From Geosiphon pyriformis (taxonomy: Eukaryota > Glomeromycota > Glomeromycetes > Archaeosporales > Geosiphonaceae): 64,000 bases of DNA. Below the pieces are notes generated by a model. The model did not search any database and was not told the origin of the DNA. It saw only the letters and a program-made list of their open reading frames with translations. Shown here in pieces: positions 12,610 through 25,908 of this stretch. The stretch's first letter is position 1, and each line of letters begins with the position of its first letter. Position numbers and translations under genes: made by a program. Location of the stretch: NCBI GenBank assembly GCA_016748015.1, contig JAAOMT010000690.1:204220-268219 (forward strand), given 5' to 3'.

Positions 12610-15138
12610 GGCAAATAAACTCTAGCATTTTTTATATTGATCATTTTGAGATAGATAGATAGATAGATAGATATAAATGTAGTTTGCACAAACTCTTTAA
12701 AAACATGGTCTTTTTCCCGATGGAATCTAGACTTACATATTTGAACTGTAATTTTATCATTCATCTATTTTAAACTTTAAAAAGAAAAGAATACATCAAG
12801 GTAAAACAAAAATTAGTTTAAATTTTAGTTTGCGAGTGTGTGTGTGTGTGTGTGTTTGTGAGTGAGTGAGTGAGTGAGTGAGTGAGTGAGTGTGTGTGTG
12901 AGTGTGTGTGTGTTTCATTCAAACGACATAAAAATTTGAAAAAATTATATAAACTAAAGTTTATTTTAATCCCGAGGGGTAGCGAATATGCACGATCTAG
13001 TTGATCGTATAAAGGAATTTTTTAAACTCCTCGATTGAATAATGTTAAAAAAATTTGGGAAATTTACACACACATATTGTGGCGTACATTTTTGAGTAAC
13101 AAAAGTTTAGACAGCTGACAGGCACCAAAAGTAATACTTGCAGAATCAGCATAATCTTTCTGGGATTTTACAAGTGGAACTTGAATTTGAAAAAAAAAAA
13201 ATCAGCCAAATTTACAAAAATAGTTTGGTTTTTAATTATTAATTGATTTTATAAATATTTATTTTTGCTATAAATTTTTTTTGGAAAATTCCGTATTGAA
13301 ACGTATCTAATAATATAATCAATTTAATTTGAAGTATATATTAATTAGCTTTAAATTAAAAATATTATTATAATTTGAAACCGTTTATACTTTAAAAGAC
13401 AAAATTAGTGATACTGGTGGTGATGGTGGTGGTAGGGCAAAATCCCAATCTATTCGAAAAGTGTAAACCGCAACAAGGGGGGGGGGGGTGAGAGGGAGAG
13501 GGAGAGGGAGAGGGAGAGGGATAGGGGAAGGTTCAATCTCACAAATTTTAAGTAGTTTACCTTTTACACATGATTTTGTTCAGATCTTTTTAGATAATGC
13601 ATGTATTTTTTTGAGGAACCCCCTAACCATAATTTTAGAAAATTTTAGCACATGCTTAGTTTCCTCTGGAATATTTTTAAATTGAAAAGTGATATATTTT
13701 AGAATCCCAAAAAAAAATTTTGAATCACATCAAGCTGACGAAATCGAAAATTCGTCAAAATTTTGGGATTCAAATCGAGCCAAAAATATGACACGATTCT
13801 ACAAGGATTTTAACGCTATAATACTTTTAATCAAGATAAAAATTCTATAAAGATTTTCATCAATTTTTTGAATTTATTATATTTAATATATTCGATACAA
13901 TCGCATAATATATTATGTTTTTAAATTTTTTTTCAAACGATAATAGCATTTAAAATCGTATAATATTTGATGCTTTTAACTTTTTTAGAAGGACAAAATA
14001 AATAAATTTCTTTAAACATTGTAAAAATTTTTAAGTTGAGCTTTTTTCAAAAAAAAAAAAAATTCTTGAAATTTTATTTTAGAAATTTTGAAGATTAGCA
14101 CAGAAGTGAAATTAAAAAACTTTTTTTAATGTTAACAAATTAGATCAAAATCAAGTCTCAATTTAATTGAAATTTATATACATATTTGTATATAATTAAG
14201 TTTTAAGATTAAGATAATTCTATAAGCTGATTCATCATGAAATTCGAAAAAAAATTAAAATAATAAATTTAAATTTTTTTTATTAAATTATTAAAATTTT
14301 ATTTAATTACATGTTTTTTACTACTGAAAGTTAAAATTTATCTATTTTTATAATCAAATAATTGTATTATCAAACTTTATTTTTCTAGCCAGAATAAAGA
14401 AATAAATTTTTTTTGTAGTTTGATGAAAGCAATAAATTGAAATTAAAGATGATAATAATTGAAATTAAAGATGATAATAATAAAACCGTTTCTTACTTCT
14501 AATCTTGATCTTATTTTCCTGGTAAATGTTAGTCTCATTTAATTTTTAAGACTTAAAAAAAAAATAAAAAAATAAACGATGAAATGCTAACGATAAAATC
14601 TTTCTATTAATTAATCAGTTTTCAAATTTCACATTATTAGTTAAAATCACTTTATTTATGCAAGATTCAAAAGTCCCAAAGAATTGATCCCCCTGAAATT
14701 GATAACTATTAAATGATAAAAAAGTCAATATTTTGGTTTAAAGTTTTTATTTTCTTTATATCATTAAATGCATTTCAAAAGAATTACATTCATTTAAAAA
14801 ATATTGTTGAAATTTTAAAATATTAATATTAATCTTGTTTATGAAATTACAATTTTATTGAAAATTTCTGTTCTCTTGATTTTAATCAATTTTTCACATT
14901 TGACTCTTTTATTTCAAAGTAAATAAATGAAACTATTCAAGTTTATCTAATTCCTTATGCGTTTATATTTCGCTACTAGCTAATCATTATTATATTTTTT
15001 ATTTAATTGTCTCGCAATCAAAATTAAAAAATTAATCAAATAATTTATTTTAAATAACTAATTGAAATTTAAATTGACAATTACATGATCAAAGAAAATA
15101 TTATTTTAAAGTAACATAATCATTAAATTGGTTTTAAA
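11709..15138. other. Gene-free microsatellite-rich stretch
   Basis: No gene supported. It holds ATT (12582-12608), GATA (12650-12673), GT and GTGA (12834-12914), a G10 run followed by GAGGGA repeats (13478-13520), and a 22-bp tandem pair near 14437-14480 (unit starts TTGAAATTAAAGATG). The remainder is AT-rich. Confidence 0.7.
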
Positions 15139-16223
15139 TTATGAAAAAGACAAGATAAAAACAACAAAGGCAAAAAAAAGACTGCCACCTGAACACGTAG
15201 CCGTTGAACCAATATTAGAAGAGGGAGTTTTAGTAGTATTATTAGAAGAGGGAGTTATAGTAGTATTAGTGGAGGTTGAAATAGTAGTTTTACTCAAACA
15301 ATTATAAGACGTAATATTAGCTTTCAAATCATTGATTTCATTAACCTCTTCCAAAAATGGGCTATCAAGAGGATTTGTTTGAACATAGTCAAAATAAATG
15401 TTGGAAGTTTTCTGAAAATCTTCACCACAGACAATATCCCACGGCATATTTTCCACAGAATAAAGGCGGTCGTTTGACACATAATAATACTCAATATAGG
15501 TTGATGGTGGAAAGCGGGAATTTCTAAAATAAGTCTTTGATTTATGTCCTCCAAAATAGGTTTTAATGAGATTATCAATTTCAAACCAGCTATAATAATC
15601 TGCAATTAAATTCCAAATTGATAGGTATTAGATTTATAAAAAATTCATCGTGTTATAAATACAATATTTAATAAAAATACCCACTTGATCTCGAACTTTT
15701 TGTGCACAAATTTTCATAATCTGGCTTTGCAAAATAGTAAACTGTGAATAAATTTTTGACTAGACGAGCTATATAATTTGTTCCTTGTATTTCCTTTTCA
15801 CAAGCAAGTTGTATTTGTTTATATCCGCCTACTGAAACCGAGGATTGACATGGATTCAACTTAGAACAAAAATTTTCAATTTCAAGATTAAACAAAGTAT
15901 CATTATCGTAAACAAATAATCTCGTTTTGGTCATGGGTGTCAATTCTATACATCTTAAGAAATCTTCCATGAGGATTACATGTGTAATCATAATACTCGA
16001 GGATGTGGAGTGGGTAAAGAGTTTTAAGACAAGGTGTGCATGTTGTTACGTTATAGAATTTAGAACAGGGATCACTTGGCGTTGTATAATTAGAAGATGT
16101 TGTATTCTGAGAGGGCGTTGTATAATAAGAGGACGTTGTATGATAAGAGTTTGTTGAGGTTTGTGCAGAAACATAAATAATGAAAAAAATTATTGATATT
16201 GGAATCAGTTTAGTTGAAGACAT
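15139..16223 (-). CDS. Secreted, probably GPI-anchored protein; frame interrupted
   Basis: The predicted product starts with a hydrophobic signal peptide (MSSTKLIPISIIFFIIYVSA). A Ser/Thr/Asn-rich linker with repeated TTS/TTP motifs follows, then a Cys-containing ectodomain. The C-terminus is a second Ser/Thr-rich stretch ending in a small-residue site plus hydrophobic tail (SGGSLFFAFVVFILSFS), the pattern of a GPI-anchor signal. The function is not recognised. A clear intron spans 15684-15600 (donor GTGGGT, acceptor TTGCAG). The N-terminal frame closes at 15903, while the frame one base away carries the conserved-looking middle part. Either a 43-nt GT-AG intron (15996-15954) joins them, giving 318 aa over exons 16223-15997, 15953-15685 and 15599-15139, or there is a one-base frameshift near 15955. 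The other introns in this window that I could map are at least 81 nt, and the short-intron model deletes a Cys-containing segment. A frameshift or sequencing error is therefore a serious alternative. Confidence 0.65.
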
Positions 16224-16294
16224 GATTTGGTTTTCTGAATCTCAAGGAAAAGTCCAATTTTAATTGAAGTTTTGTATCTTTTACAAACAAGGTG

Positions 16295-16302
16295 TATTTA
16301 TA
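16295..16302 (-). promoter_or_regulatory. TATA box of the GPI-anchored protein gene
   Basis: TATAAATA on the minus strand, about 72-79 nt upstream of the ATG at 16223. It is placed as expected for a TATA element with a short leader. Confidence 0.45.
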
Positions 16303-19300
16303 ATGTCGAATTCGTGATATATAACTAATGGAAAGTTTTAGTAATGAGAGAGTTTGGATACAAAAATAAAATTGTTATTTTTTATCCAAAACTCTAATCA
16401 GCCTAAAAGCGGTGGAAGCTTACACTCAATTTTTTAATTTTCCCAATTTTTTAATCACACTACCATAATAAAGAAAGTTTCTTGAATTGAAACAAGATAT
16501 TTACAGTTATATTTGGGTAACGGAAGTTACCGAGAGAACACAAAATCTTAAAATGGTAGAATAAAGAGTCAAGTTTACCAAAAATTAGTTTTTAAAGTCT
16601 CAAAAAGGGAGAATACAGAGTTAAAGTTTGAAAAACTTTGTCGAATTCAAAAACCCGTTGAAACTTGCCTCTTTTTTGAAGCCACAAAAAGCTATTTTCG
16701 CACAAATGTTCAATAGTATTTATTCCACAAAAATTATCTTTGAAAATACTCGATAAAGTAAAATATAATCTTGATTTGAGATGGTTGCTCCGAAGTAAAG
16801 TATCGAGTTTATTGATATATTTTATGTGTAATTTAGATGATAAGAATTATCATCTAAATTGAATTTCTCACATCTCTTTAATTTTTGTCTCTTGGAAATA
16901 TTTCAAACTTGAAAACTTGAAAACTTGAATTGCTTGAACGAGCATTTTATTAGGTTTATTTCGAGTAGAAATCAAAATAAACCTACAACCAACCAACCAA
17001 CCAACCAACCAACAAACAAACAAACAAACAAACAAACTCTTAAATGTATTGACTAATTTGAATTAAAAAAAATTTCGTTTTTTACAGTATAACCAAATTT
17101 AGAAATTCTGCACTTCACAATAACCAGAAACCTCAATTTTTTTTTTAGCTGGATATACAAATTCGGGATCATTTAACACATGTATAATCTTATTTTGAGA
17201 TGTGGATCTTTTCAATGAGGAAGAATCCGGAAAATTAACCAAAAAAAATAATTGAGCATATTATTAACTGGATGGCTTGTCATGTGTCAACGTGATTTAA
17301 ATGGTATTATGTTACAAGGAAAAGGCTTAAGATAAAATATATTTTTATGACAGAATATCAAAATAATAAGAATAATTTTATAATTCCACTGTAATATTGG
17401 AAAATTTTGATGCCACTTCAATTTTGCCTATTGAAAAGCTCTCGTAAATATTACAAAGTTAGAATTAAATGTCAGAGATTACTGACATTTAATTCTAACT
17501 TTGTAATATTTAAACGTTTCTTTTAAGCAAAAAAAATATTTTTCCAATTTAACCTTGACAAAATTTAAAAGAAAAACTGAGTATTCAATTTTTAAATCAA
17601 AATTTGAAAATTTAAAAAAATTACATTTTGAACATTACTTGGCAGTCTGTCGTTTATCCACACAACCTAAAAAGTAGGTTTAGTTTTCTGGGTCGGTGCC
17701 AAACTATCGTCACTGACTACTTGGAAAAATATTATCTTAGAACATCCCATTTAATCAAGGATCATAGTTCAATTTACACGGGTTCCTAAATCTTCTATGA
17801 TTTTAATTAAAATACTCGTTCAATTATTATTAATATGAGATGTGATGTTTTGCATCTATCTAAATATATCTAAACTAAAGTTCATGAAAGTATTGATCTA
17901 AGTTAATATCTTAAACATTTAATCTGAGTGGAAGTAATTAGGTTCATTTTTGAAGGATAACAACATGTTTCTTCTAAAAGAAATTTAACAGGGTATCAGT
18001 TTGATCTTTCACAGTTTCATATAATCTATTATGGTAGTAAGCAACATTCAATTTAAATTCTCGATATTTGAAATAGATGACGTGCTGATGCTTAATAATA
18101 ATCAAAGAATGGAATTTCAAATATTCAAAAAGACAGTGTTATTAGTTGCGCATAATTTTTCCGGCAGTGCATCACCGGGATCAGCAATCAACAATAAGTT
18201 AGCTGAGTTATTGATTAGGAAATTGGTATCCTTGACTTAAAACAAATTGCGATATGATATATTGTGATACATGTATATATCCTCAATTATAAATCGAAAA
18301 AAAAAAGATGGGGAAATAACCTTAGCTAAATGTTCATCTCGAGAATAGTAGATTTTTCTTATCCCAAACTTTAAAAAGTTGGGTTTCTTGATTCTTCGAT
18401 AAGCGGTATGCAGAAAATCAGATTTGAGTGGAATGCTAAAATTTTAAATGCAGATTTCAGGCAACACATGATACTTGAAATGATTTTCAAGACATGAACA
18501 ATTTTTGGTGAAATGAAAAATCGATGTGGAATTCGAGAATTCTATGATTGGCAAATATAGAAAATAAAGCGTACTTTATAAATTATGCAATTTCATTATA
18601 CTTGCTTGCTTGCTTTCATTTTTAAGAGTTTGGGTCATCAAGGGGTTATTCTCGAAATGCATACATGGTATGAGAAAAACTTTACCTTTTAAAACGCTGT
18701 ACAGACACAATCTTTTAAAAGATTGAGGGTTTAAGAAATTATAGAGTAAATTACTTTATATTCAAAAAAAAAACTAGGGTGACTCTAAAAAGGACTTGTG
18801 GATTTTTCTCCAAACAACCATCTTTTCTTGTGTCTTTATTTCAAAAAAGTGATTGGTATATTTTTGGTAATTAATTAGCTTTTACCCTTGTGGGTCGTTT
18901 AGATATTTGAGCAACCCTGTTATTCGATTCATGGAAAGTTAATGTATAAATTTTTGGGAAAACTGGATCGATCATCCCGAGGAATTATTTGTTAAAATTT
19001 TAAAAACCCTTTTTCAAGATTGATCAAGAATTTATTTTTTTATATACCAAAAATTTCTTTGTTTTAAGCTTTGATCCTTAAAATTGAATAAAAAAATTAA
19101 ATATTTAGGCAAATTGCGGTGATTAATAATTTTTTGATACGATTCTTTTCAAAATTAGATATGTAATAATTCTTATAGCTTTGTAAATTTTGAATGTAAT
19201 TAAGGTTATATCATGGTTTTTTCAAGATTTGATTTTACATGGTATAGAAATTTTGATTGTTCAATTTTTATTTAAAAAAAGAAAACTCAATAAATGGATA

Positions 19301-20677
19301 TCTTATTTTTAAAAACACTCAAATAATTTATTGAAGTTCTTTAAAAATATGTTTCACAAAAGATTCTCGCACCATCCCAGCCTCTTTTATATAACCACGA
19401 TAATCTTTTTAGCAGTGAGATTAAATTTTTACCTTGTCAAATAATAATGACCAATTTTTTTAAAAAAAACAAAAACATCTTAGTAATCCTAATATTTATA
19501 GAAATATAGAGATATAATATGTTTTAAGATGGCTAATCCTTGATCAATGACAAATTAAATATTTCAAGAATGGATAGTACGATCAATAACGGAAAAACCT
19601 GGCGCCAACACGTTTAACCGTTTTAAAATATTTTAACAATTTTTCGAGTAAGCCTATTATTCACTTTTGAGTTTACAAAAAGTTGCAATCGAATCGAAAC
19701 TATCAAGTTAATATCTTTGTCTAGTTCTATTTTTCTTGTTAAGCTTTCACTTTTTATGCTTTAATTTTTTCAGTACGTCACAAGCCTTTGATGCATATTT
19801 AATCGTTACTTTTCTACACCAAAGCGGTGTCTATCTCAACAAGAATTGTAACGATATTTTATTGAATTCAAAATAATTGGATCATCATCATTACTTGACA
19901 ATAGAATAAAGTAATAGCTGAGAATTCTTGAGGGTGAATTGATAATCTTTATGCTCGAAAATTTGTCCCAGCTTTTTTCTTAAAGAAATTATTCGACTTA
20001 ATACTGATCTTTTTAGACTAAATAAAAGGGCTCATTAGAAATTTCAAAAGTAAAAATTTAGTTTCAAAGAATTTAATTTTGTATTTCAATGATTCTATAA
20101 TGACATAATCCATAAATTTCATAATTTCCTGATATTTTTTAAAACGAAATAACTTTCCATATTATCGTGGAAACTTTCTCAAATCAAAACATTGAATCGT
20201 ATTTATTTAATAGCTCATAAAAACTTTACGAAAATATCAATAAAAATTCGAGAAAATTCCGAATTCAATACCAAACTGATTCATCTACTCTACTATCTTT
20301 TTGTATAAATTAAAATTTATAATTCCTTATGTATTTTTTTCTATGCTTTCACATTGATAAAGTCACAAAAACAGCAATCAACTTGAGATTGAAAAACGAA
20401 GTAAAATTTTTTCTGATATTTGGAATATATATTACTATTCTGTTAAAGTAGATTTATTGAATCACTGATAACTATAATATTATTGATTATGGCGAATTTC
20501 AGATCTGAATTTCTCGTTTTTAAAGTAAAAAAAACAAAATGTGAGATTGCCATATTTTTTTAATGTAATTTTCTAGAACATTTGAATTTTAGCTATTTCA
20601 GAAATTCACTTGAGATTTACTCCTTTGTGAATTAACATAATTATACCCACACTTAAACGATTCTCGTGTTTTAAAAA
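16303..20677. other. Intergenic stretch
   Basis: No gene supported. It contains a 14-bp perfect inverted repeat with a 3-nt loop (16830-16860), CAAC and AAAC repeats (16987-17036), and a long perfect hairpin at 17445-17512 (listed separately). The open frame at 18031-18240 has no recognisable domain and no plausible exon partners. Confidence 0.6.
17445..17512. repeat. Perfect 31-bp inverted repeat with 6-nt loop
   Basis: The left arm (17445-17475) and right arm (17482-17512) are exact reverse complements around the loop AGATTA. Transcribed RNA would form an uninterrupted 31-bp stem. It could be a miniature foldback element, a transcription or replication by-product, or a small-RNA precursor. 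No element boundaries or target-site duplication are obvious. Confidence 0.95.
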
Positions 20678-21930
20678 CTACTCTTCATTAGTCAAAGCCT
20701 TGGCAAAATAAAATGAAAGACCTAATTGAGGCTTCGTCGTTAAATGTACTCCATCCCAATATAAATAATCTTCAGGATTATTACATGCAGGAACCTTTGG
20801 CCTTGCAGCACGATTTAAACAAGCGCTTTCAAATTCCGTGATCCCACCGTACTTTTCGGCGGCAGTGGTATTAGTGACAAATTTGTTATAATCGGCTGTA
20901 TATACTTTAACGTCAGGATTGGTACTTTTGAAATCAGTAATGGCATTTTCTAAAAATTCATTCTGTTTCAAATAGATTTGGAAAAATGTGTCAGCGAGTT
21001 CTGGCCTCCCAAGTTTAAACGCGGGAGTTGCTGATAGGTTAGGAACGGAAGGGACTAAGAAGTTTCGAACACCAATCTTGTAAAGAGTCGACCAAGTTTT
21101 GGCGATGCGTTGAACAACTTGTTCAGGTTCGGCAGTAAAATTGGTATAAAGGTAATCAGTTAAAATTGGCCCCCATGACTAATTGATATAGGTGTTAGTG
21201 CCAAATTATAAATTTGATGTCATGGGAATAGATAAAAACAAAAGCAAGTTACTCACCACAACCAATGTCTTATTTAAATCATCCCCAGGTTTAACAGTTT
21301 CTTTATAACTATCAACTTGCTGAGCAATACCAGGAATGTTAACTCGCGTCGAGTTTGTCTCGTCCGGAATATAACCTGTTTTCAACATTTAAAATTAATT
21401 AGCATTAAGCATTACACCGGAAAAAAGTGATTTAATAACTTATTCGATACCTTGAATAACGTCGCTACTATTCTCGTTCAAATTAAAATTAAAATTAAAA
21501 TGAAAGTAAGATTTTATTTCGCCGAAATAAATACTAGAATTTCCAACTTACTCTGTTGTTGCACCAATATAGGCGAAAATGTCAATCTCAGCACCTAAAA
21601 ATCCTCCAAGGTATTCTGCCCATATAGGACCATTCGATGGTCGCCCTTGATAGTCGGACTCAGTTAGGAAACCTGTTGGCGCAATTTTCGCTGCGTTTCC
21701 TGCGTCTATTAAAGTAAAGAAAAGAATTTAAAAGGATCAATTTTCTCACAGAAGTAATGAAATGAAAATAGGGTAAACAAAAACTTCTTTGAGAAAGATT
21801 TACCTGAAAAAGAGTCGCCAAAAACTACCAACTTATTGTACTTTTTCTTTAGTCCCGGATACGATTCGATCAACGAAACGAAGGCGAGTAACGAAAAGAT
21901 CAAGAAAATCAGATTAATTAGTTTCGACAT
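20678..21930 (-). CDS. Secreted GDSL/SGNH-family hydrolase, five exons, catalytic residues present
   Basis: Predicted extracellular lipase/esterase of the GDSL (SGNH) superfamily, 305 aa. Exons are 21930-21804, 21705-21552, 21467-21451 (17 nt), 21375-21257 and 21178-20678; all junctions are GT-AG and the frame is continuous. A signal peptide covers about residues 1-23. Block I is VFGDSFSDAGN with nucleophile Ser40. Block V is DGVH with Asp281 and His284 near the C-terminus. The segment matching block III (SWGPILTDY) lacks the usual Gly-x-Asn-Asp, so the oxyanion-hole Asn is not evident. Four Cys lie in the C-terminal third. Substrate is unknown; plant, fungal lipid or acetyl-polysaccharide esters are typical for the family. 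It is the likely active relative of the two GDSL genes at 40 and 54 kb. The ATG was chosen because it begins the signal peptide. Confidence 0.88.
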
Positions 21931-24900
21931 TTTGAGAAAAAAACTAATCTTTTACAAAAAGTTGGATTAAAGCTTTCAAAATTTCTTTTTCTTGAAAGGT
22001 TTAAATAATGTTAGAGATTTGCAAATCGATTCCCAGACCCTAGAAACAGGAAAACTTTGAAGGAGACAAATAACAAAAATCATAGCAAACATTATGAAAA
22101 CATTCGAAAATTTTTGGATTACGAAGCATCATCAATTGTCAACAACCGATATTGTTTGGTGCTCCGGGGATTTCAAGGATCACTTTCGACAAAATCGCTC
22201 TTAACTTTGGACAACAAAAACAAAATTAATAATAAATTTTGATTTTTAATCAAGATATACGAAAAAAACCCAATGATCGATCGTTCATTTAGAAGCAATA
22301 ACCTGATTGAATTGTTCTCTTGGCAAAGGACTCTGCTTTAATATATTTCCGCGTATCAAGAATCATTCTTCATAGGATAATATAGAATGTTAAAATAAAA
22401 GAGGTCCGAGATTCTTGCAATGATAGTAAGGCGTTATCACCTTAAATGATTTGTTCGATTGAATATTCTAAAAGAATCTTTAGCTATATTTTATAAAATG
22501 CTCACTTTGTTTTTTTTTGTGTAAAAGTAATTAAGAATATAGTATGAACAAATTTTGGTCTTTGATTAAAATAAAATTAACTCTCTTTAAATCATATTTG
22601 CTGGTTAATTGAGAAATTATTTAGCCATTAAATAACTCATTCTGATTTACAAAAAAGAAAAAATACTTTTTTTATTAAATTTAGATATAACAAAAATTAA
22701 AAATTTTACTATATTTAAGCGTATTCAAGTACACTTTTAATTTTGATTCATTAGATATCTCAATTTATCATGTTATTTTATCAAATATTTTAAATCATTG
22801 GAATTGAAAATCTAATTTATTATTTTTACAGATTTTTAAAAAATTCAATTTTCAATAAACGAATTAACAATAAAATTATATATATATACAATTTATTTAT
22901 GTTTTTATATTATGTCAATTCATTGAATAATTGTAGAATTAATATATTAGTAATAAGATTTTACATTTTAATCATAAAAATGGTATTTTTTTCACTTTTT
23001 TAATTGATCTAATTTTTATCTTTAAAGTTTTCATAAAATAAAAATTATTTCTTAATAAATAAAGTATAATTATTTTTTCAACTTAATATCATTGTAAGAT
23101 TTAGACAATTAGTTGTAAATTTTCAAAGTATTTTATTAATGATAAATGTAATAATTTCTTAATAATTACTTTTAAAACCATTTTTTTTGGTAAAAAAAAC
23201 ATTGTTGTACATTTTTTTTTATGAATTATTATATTAAAAAATTAATATAACCATATTAATTTGGTATGTATATATAACCATATTAATTTAGTATGTATAT
23301 ATAAATTAATAATATATTTTTTTTCTAACACACATATGAAGTTTTTATCAAATTTTTAACAATTAATCATTAAATGATATTTTTACCTTTTAATAAATAA
23401 ATTTATTAACTAATATAAAAAATAAAATTATTGAATCAAGAATTTACTTTTGTAAACAATTATTTAAATTTTACAAAAATAATCAGACCAAATATTCTTA
23501 CATTATAATAATTAATAAAAACAAGAATTTTGAAATTTTTTACTCCCAAAATATCAAGTCAAAATGTGACAGAAGAAAAGCAAAGATATTTTTAATTATC
23601 CTTAAAAAATATACTTTATAACTAAAATAAAACTTTGCTCTTTTGAATTGAACATAAAAAAATTATGACATCAGTTATGTATTCAAATAATAATTTAAAT
23701 AAAAAACTTTCTTTTGTTTATTTCAAAACATATCGAAAACAAAGTATTAATAAATTACACGTCACTATCATCTCTTTAGCTATAATAACTTTGTTTCTAA
23801 TTAGAATCAAAAATTTATTTATTTATAAATAAAACCAAAACCAAAATTTCAATTTAAAGTTTTTGACTGATATGAAAATTTTTTTAAATAATGATAATTT
23901 CAAAGCTTTTCTATCACGTTGCTGCCTCAAAAATTTGTAAACGTACATGATTTTGGCAATTTGAAACTAGATCATCTCTCAAACACTGATTCTTAAAAAG
24001 TATGCTTACTTTAATATTAAGATTTAAAATTAAATATTTTATGTTTGCAACACAAATATCAAAGAAAACTCAACTTCTCAAGTAAAATTGGATTTAAAGA
24101 TAATTAAAATATCCACAGCAATCTCAGACGATAAAGAATTTTCCTTTTTTATCCTAATTTGGTTATATTGGGTAAATCATAATTAAAGATTAGTCTTTTA
24201 GAAGAAATTCCAATTTTCACCTTCATCTTAGATTCAGGTTTAAAGTATATCGAATAATTATAACTATCAAAATTTATCAATATTAATGGTTTTTGATGTT
24301 TATCTCTATTTGAAAAAGGTGAATAAAATTTTTTAGACGAGTCATAAAAAATTTTCCATTTATTATCATTGCCAATGTCAGATTTTTAAGCACAAAAATT
24401 TATGATAAGAAAGCTTAAGGTGGAACGCAACTGCAAAAGAAATTTTTTAAACACCTGATGATTCAAATTTCTATAGTTAAATAAACGACCAGTTTGTTTC
24501 GTTAAGAATTTAAAAAACTTTAATATCTTTCTAGTTGAGATAAGAAATGAAAAATAACTAGGCTGTTGTTATTCTCGAATTATTATGCTTAGAAATTATT
24601 ATTCCTTTAAGCAAACAACTAGAATTTTTTCCGGTATCAAATTATTAAGGAGTTTTGGTAGCAAAGCCTCAAATTTTTAAGGAAATGGATTGTAAAGATT
24701 ATTTTTTGTAATATTTTCACTTAAACTACAACTTAAATTAAAATTTAGGACAATGTGGCTTCCAATTAGAAAATTTGTGCTCATATTAAAAATATCTAAT
24801 AGCCATAGAAATATGAAATTTTTGATTGAAGGGCATAAAAATGTAAAAAAGGCAAAAAACTTATGAAATAAAAAAGCATAAAATTATTAATGACTCAAGG

Positions 24901-25908
24901 AAAAAGGTAAACATGAAAATTTAATAGACAAAGATTAAATAGGAAGACTAAAAAATGATTTAATTTGAAAATAATCTTAATGCCTTTTTTGCTAGTAATA
25001 GTAAAAAAGTGAATCTCATGGCAATCCATATACAAAATAAAAGATGTAAAAAGTAAGCGAAAGGAAAAATAGAATTATTTGGGAAGATACGGAATTTAGG
25101 ATAGATGTTGCATCATAATTAAGTGCAAAGCCATAGGGAAAATTTAAAAGGCTGAATATAAAACTTTGGGAAAATAAATCATTTGAAGATTTTGGATAGA
25201 AAGAGCGGGGTAAGTCTCGAGAACAGAATCTGAACAGAAAATATAGGAGACTTGAAGAAATCAACAGGAAGGAAAACTTGCTAGGATTTTAGACAATGAA
25301 TATAGTTGAGAAAAAATATTAAAATATTAGGAAATTACTGTTTCGAAACGTGATGAGAAATTAAATTAAAAGAAAAACCGATATCAATATGCCAAGTATT
25401 TAATAAGGAAAAGTCTGGTGGTTGATTAGTCCAAAGCTGTACGGTGATGGAGTGGTTATAAAATTCATATTTGGACATCTAATTGTTAATCTTTTTGGCC
25501 TCCTGAGCTTTTCCTCGTAAAATATGTATTTACAATCGCAGCACCAAATTGGAAAGACAGCTATTATTAGATTAAAGCAAATTGGGAAGAGACTTTTAAA
25601 ATATATTAAAAAGTAATATCTCTATTTTGAATGAGATTCTTATTCCATGCTTTTCTTGCATATTATTGCATGCCTTACATATTAAACCTTTTGGCAATTT
25701 CCATAAAAGTCTTAGTCTTGTACAAATCCCATCTCTACGAAAATTGATTTGCAAAAAATAAACAATACAAATGAATTTTGAATATTTACCTTCTATTAAA
25801 AAGGGTTGACAGCTGCTGGAACACAAACATTGGATGCATGCGAGCCCAAATAGGATTGAATGAATGATGTATGATTATTAGAATGTGATACTATATATTA
25901 TGTAGCTA
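21931..25908. other. AT-rich intergenic DNA between the GDSL and transcription factor genes
   Basis: No gene supported. A somewhat less AT-rich stretch at about 22020-22450 has no readable domain. At 23246-23300 a 27-bp unit is repeated in tandem. The DNA at 24850-25900 is downstream of the transcription factor stop and may include its 3' UTR. Two minus-strand frames there (25016-25264 and 25596-25826) have no recognisable domain. Confidence 0.55.

Noticed and set aside
15927-16157. Plus-strand frame with many Cys and Arg
   Set aside because: Antisense shadow of the Ser/Thr-rich repeats in the secreted protein gene.
18031-18240. 69-codon plus-strand frame
   Set aside because: No domain, no signal peptide and no adjoining exons; within chance expectation for this much DNA.
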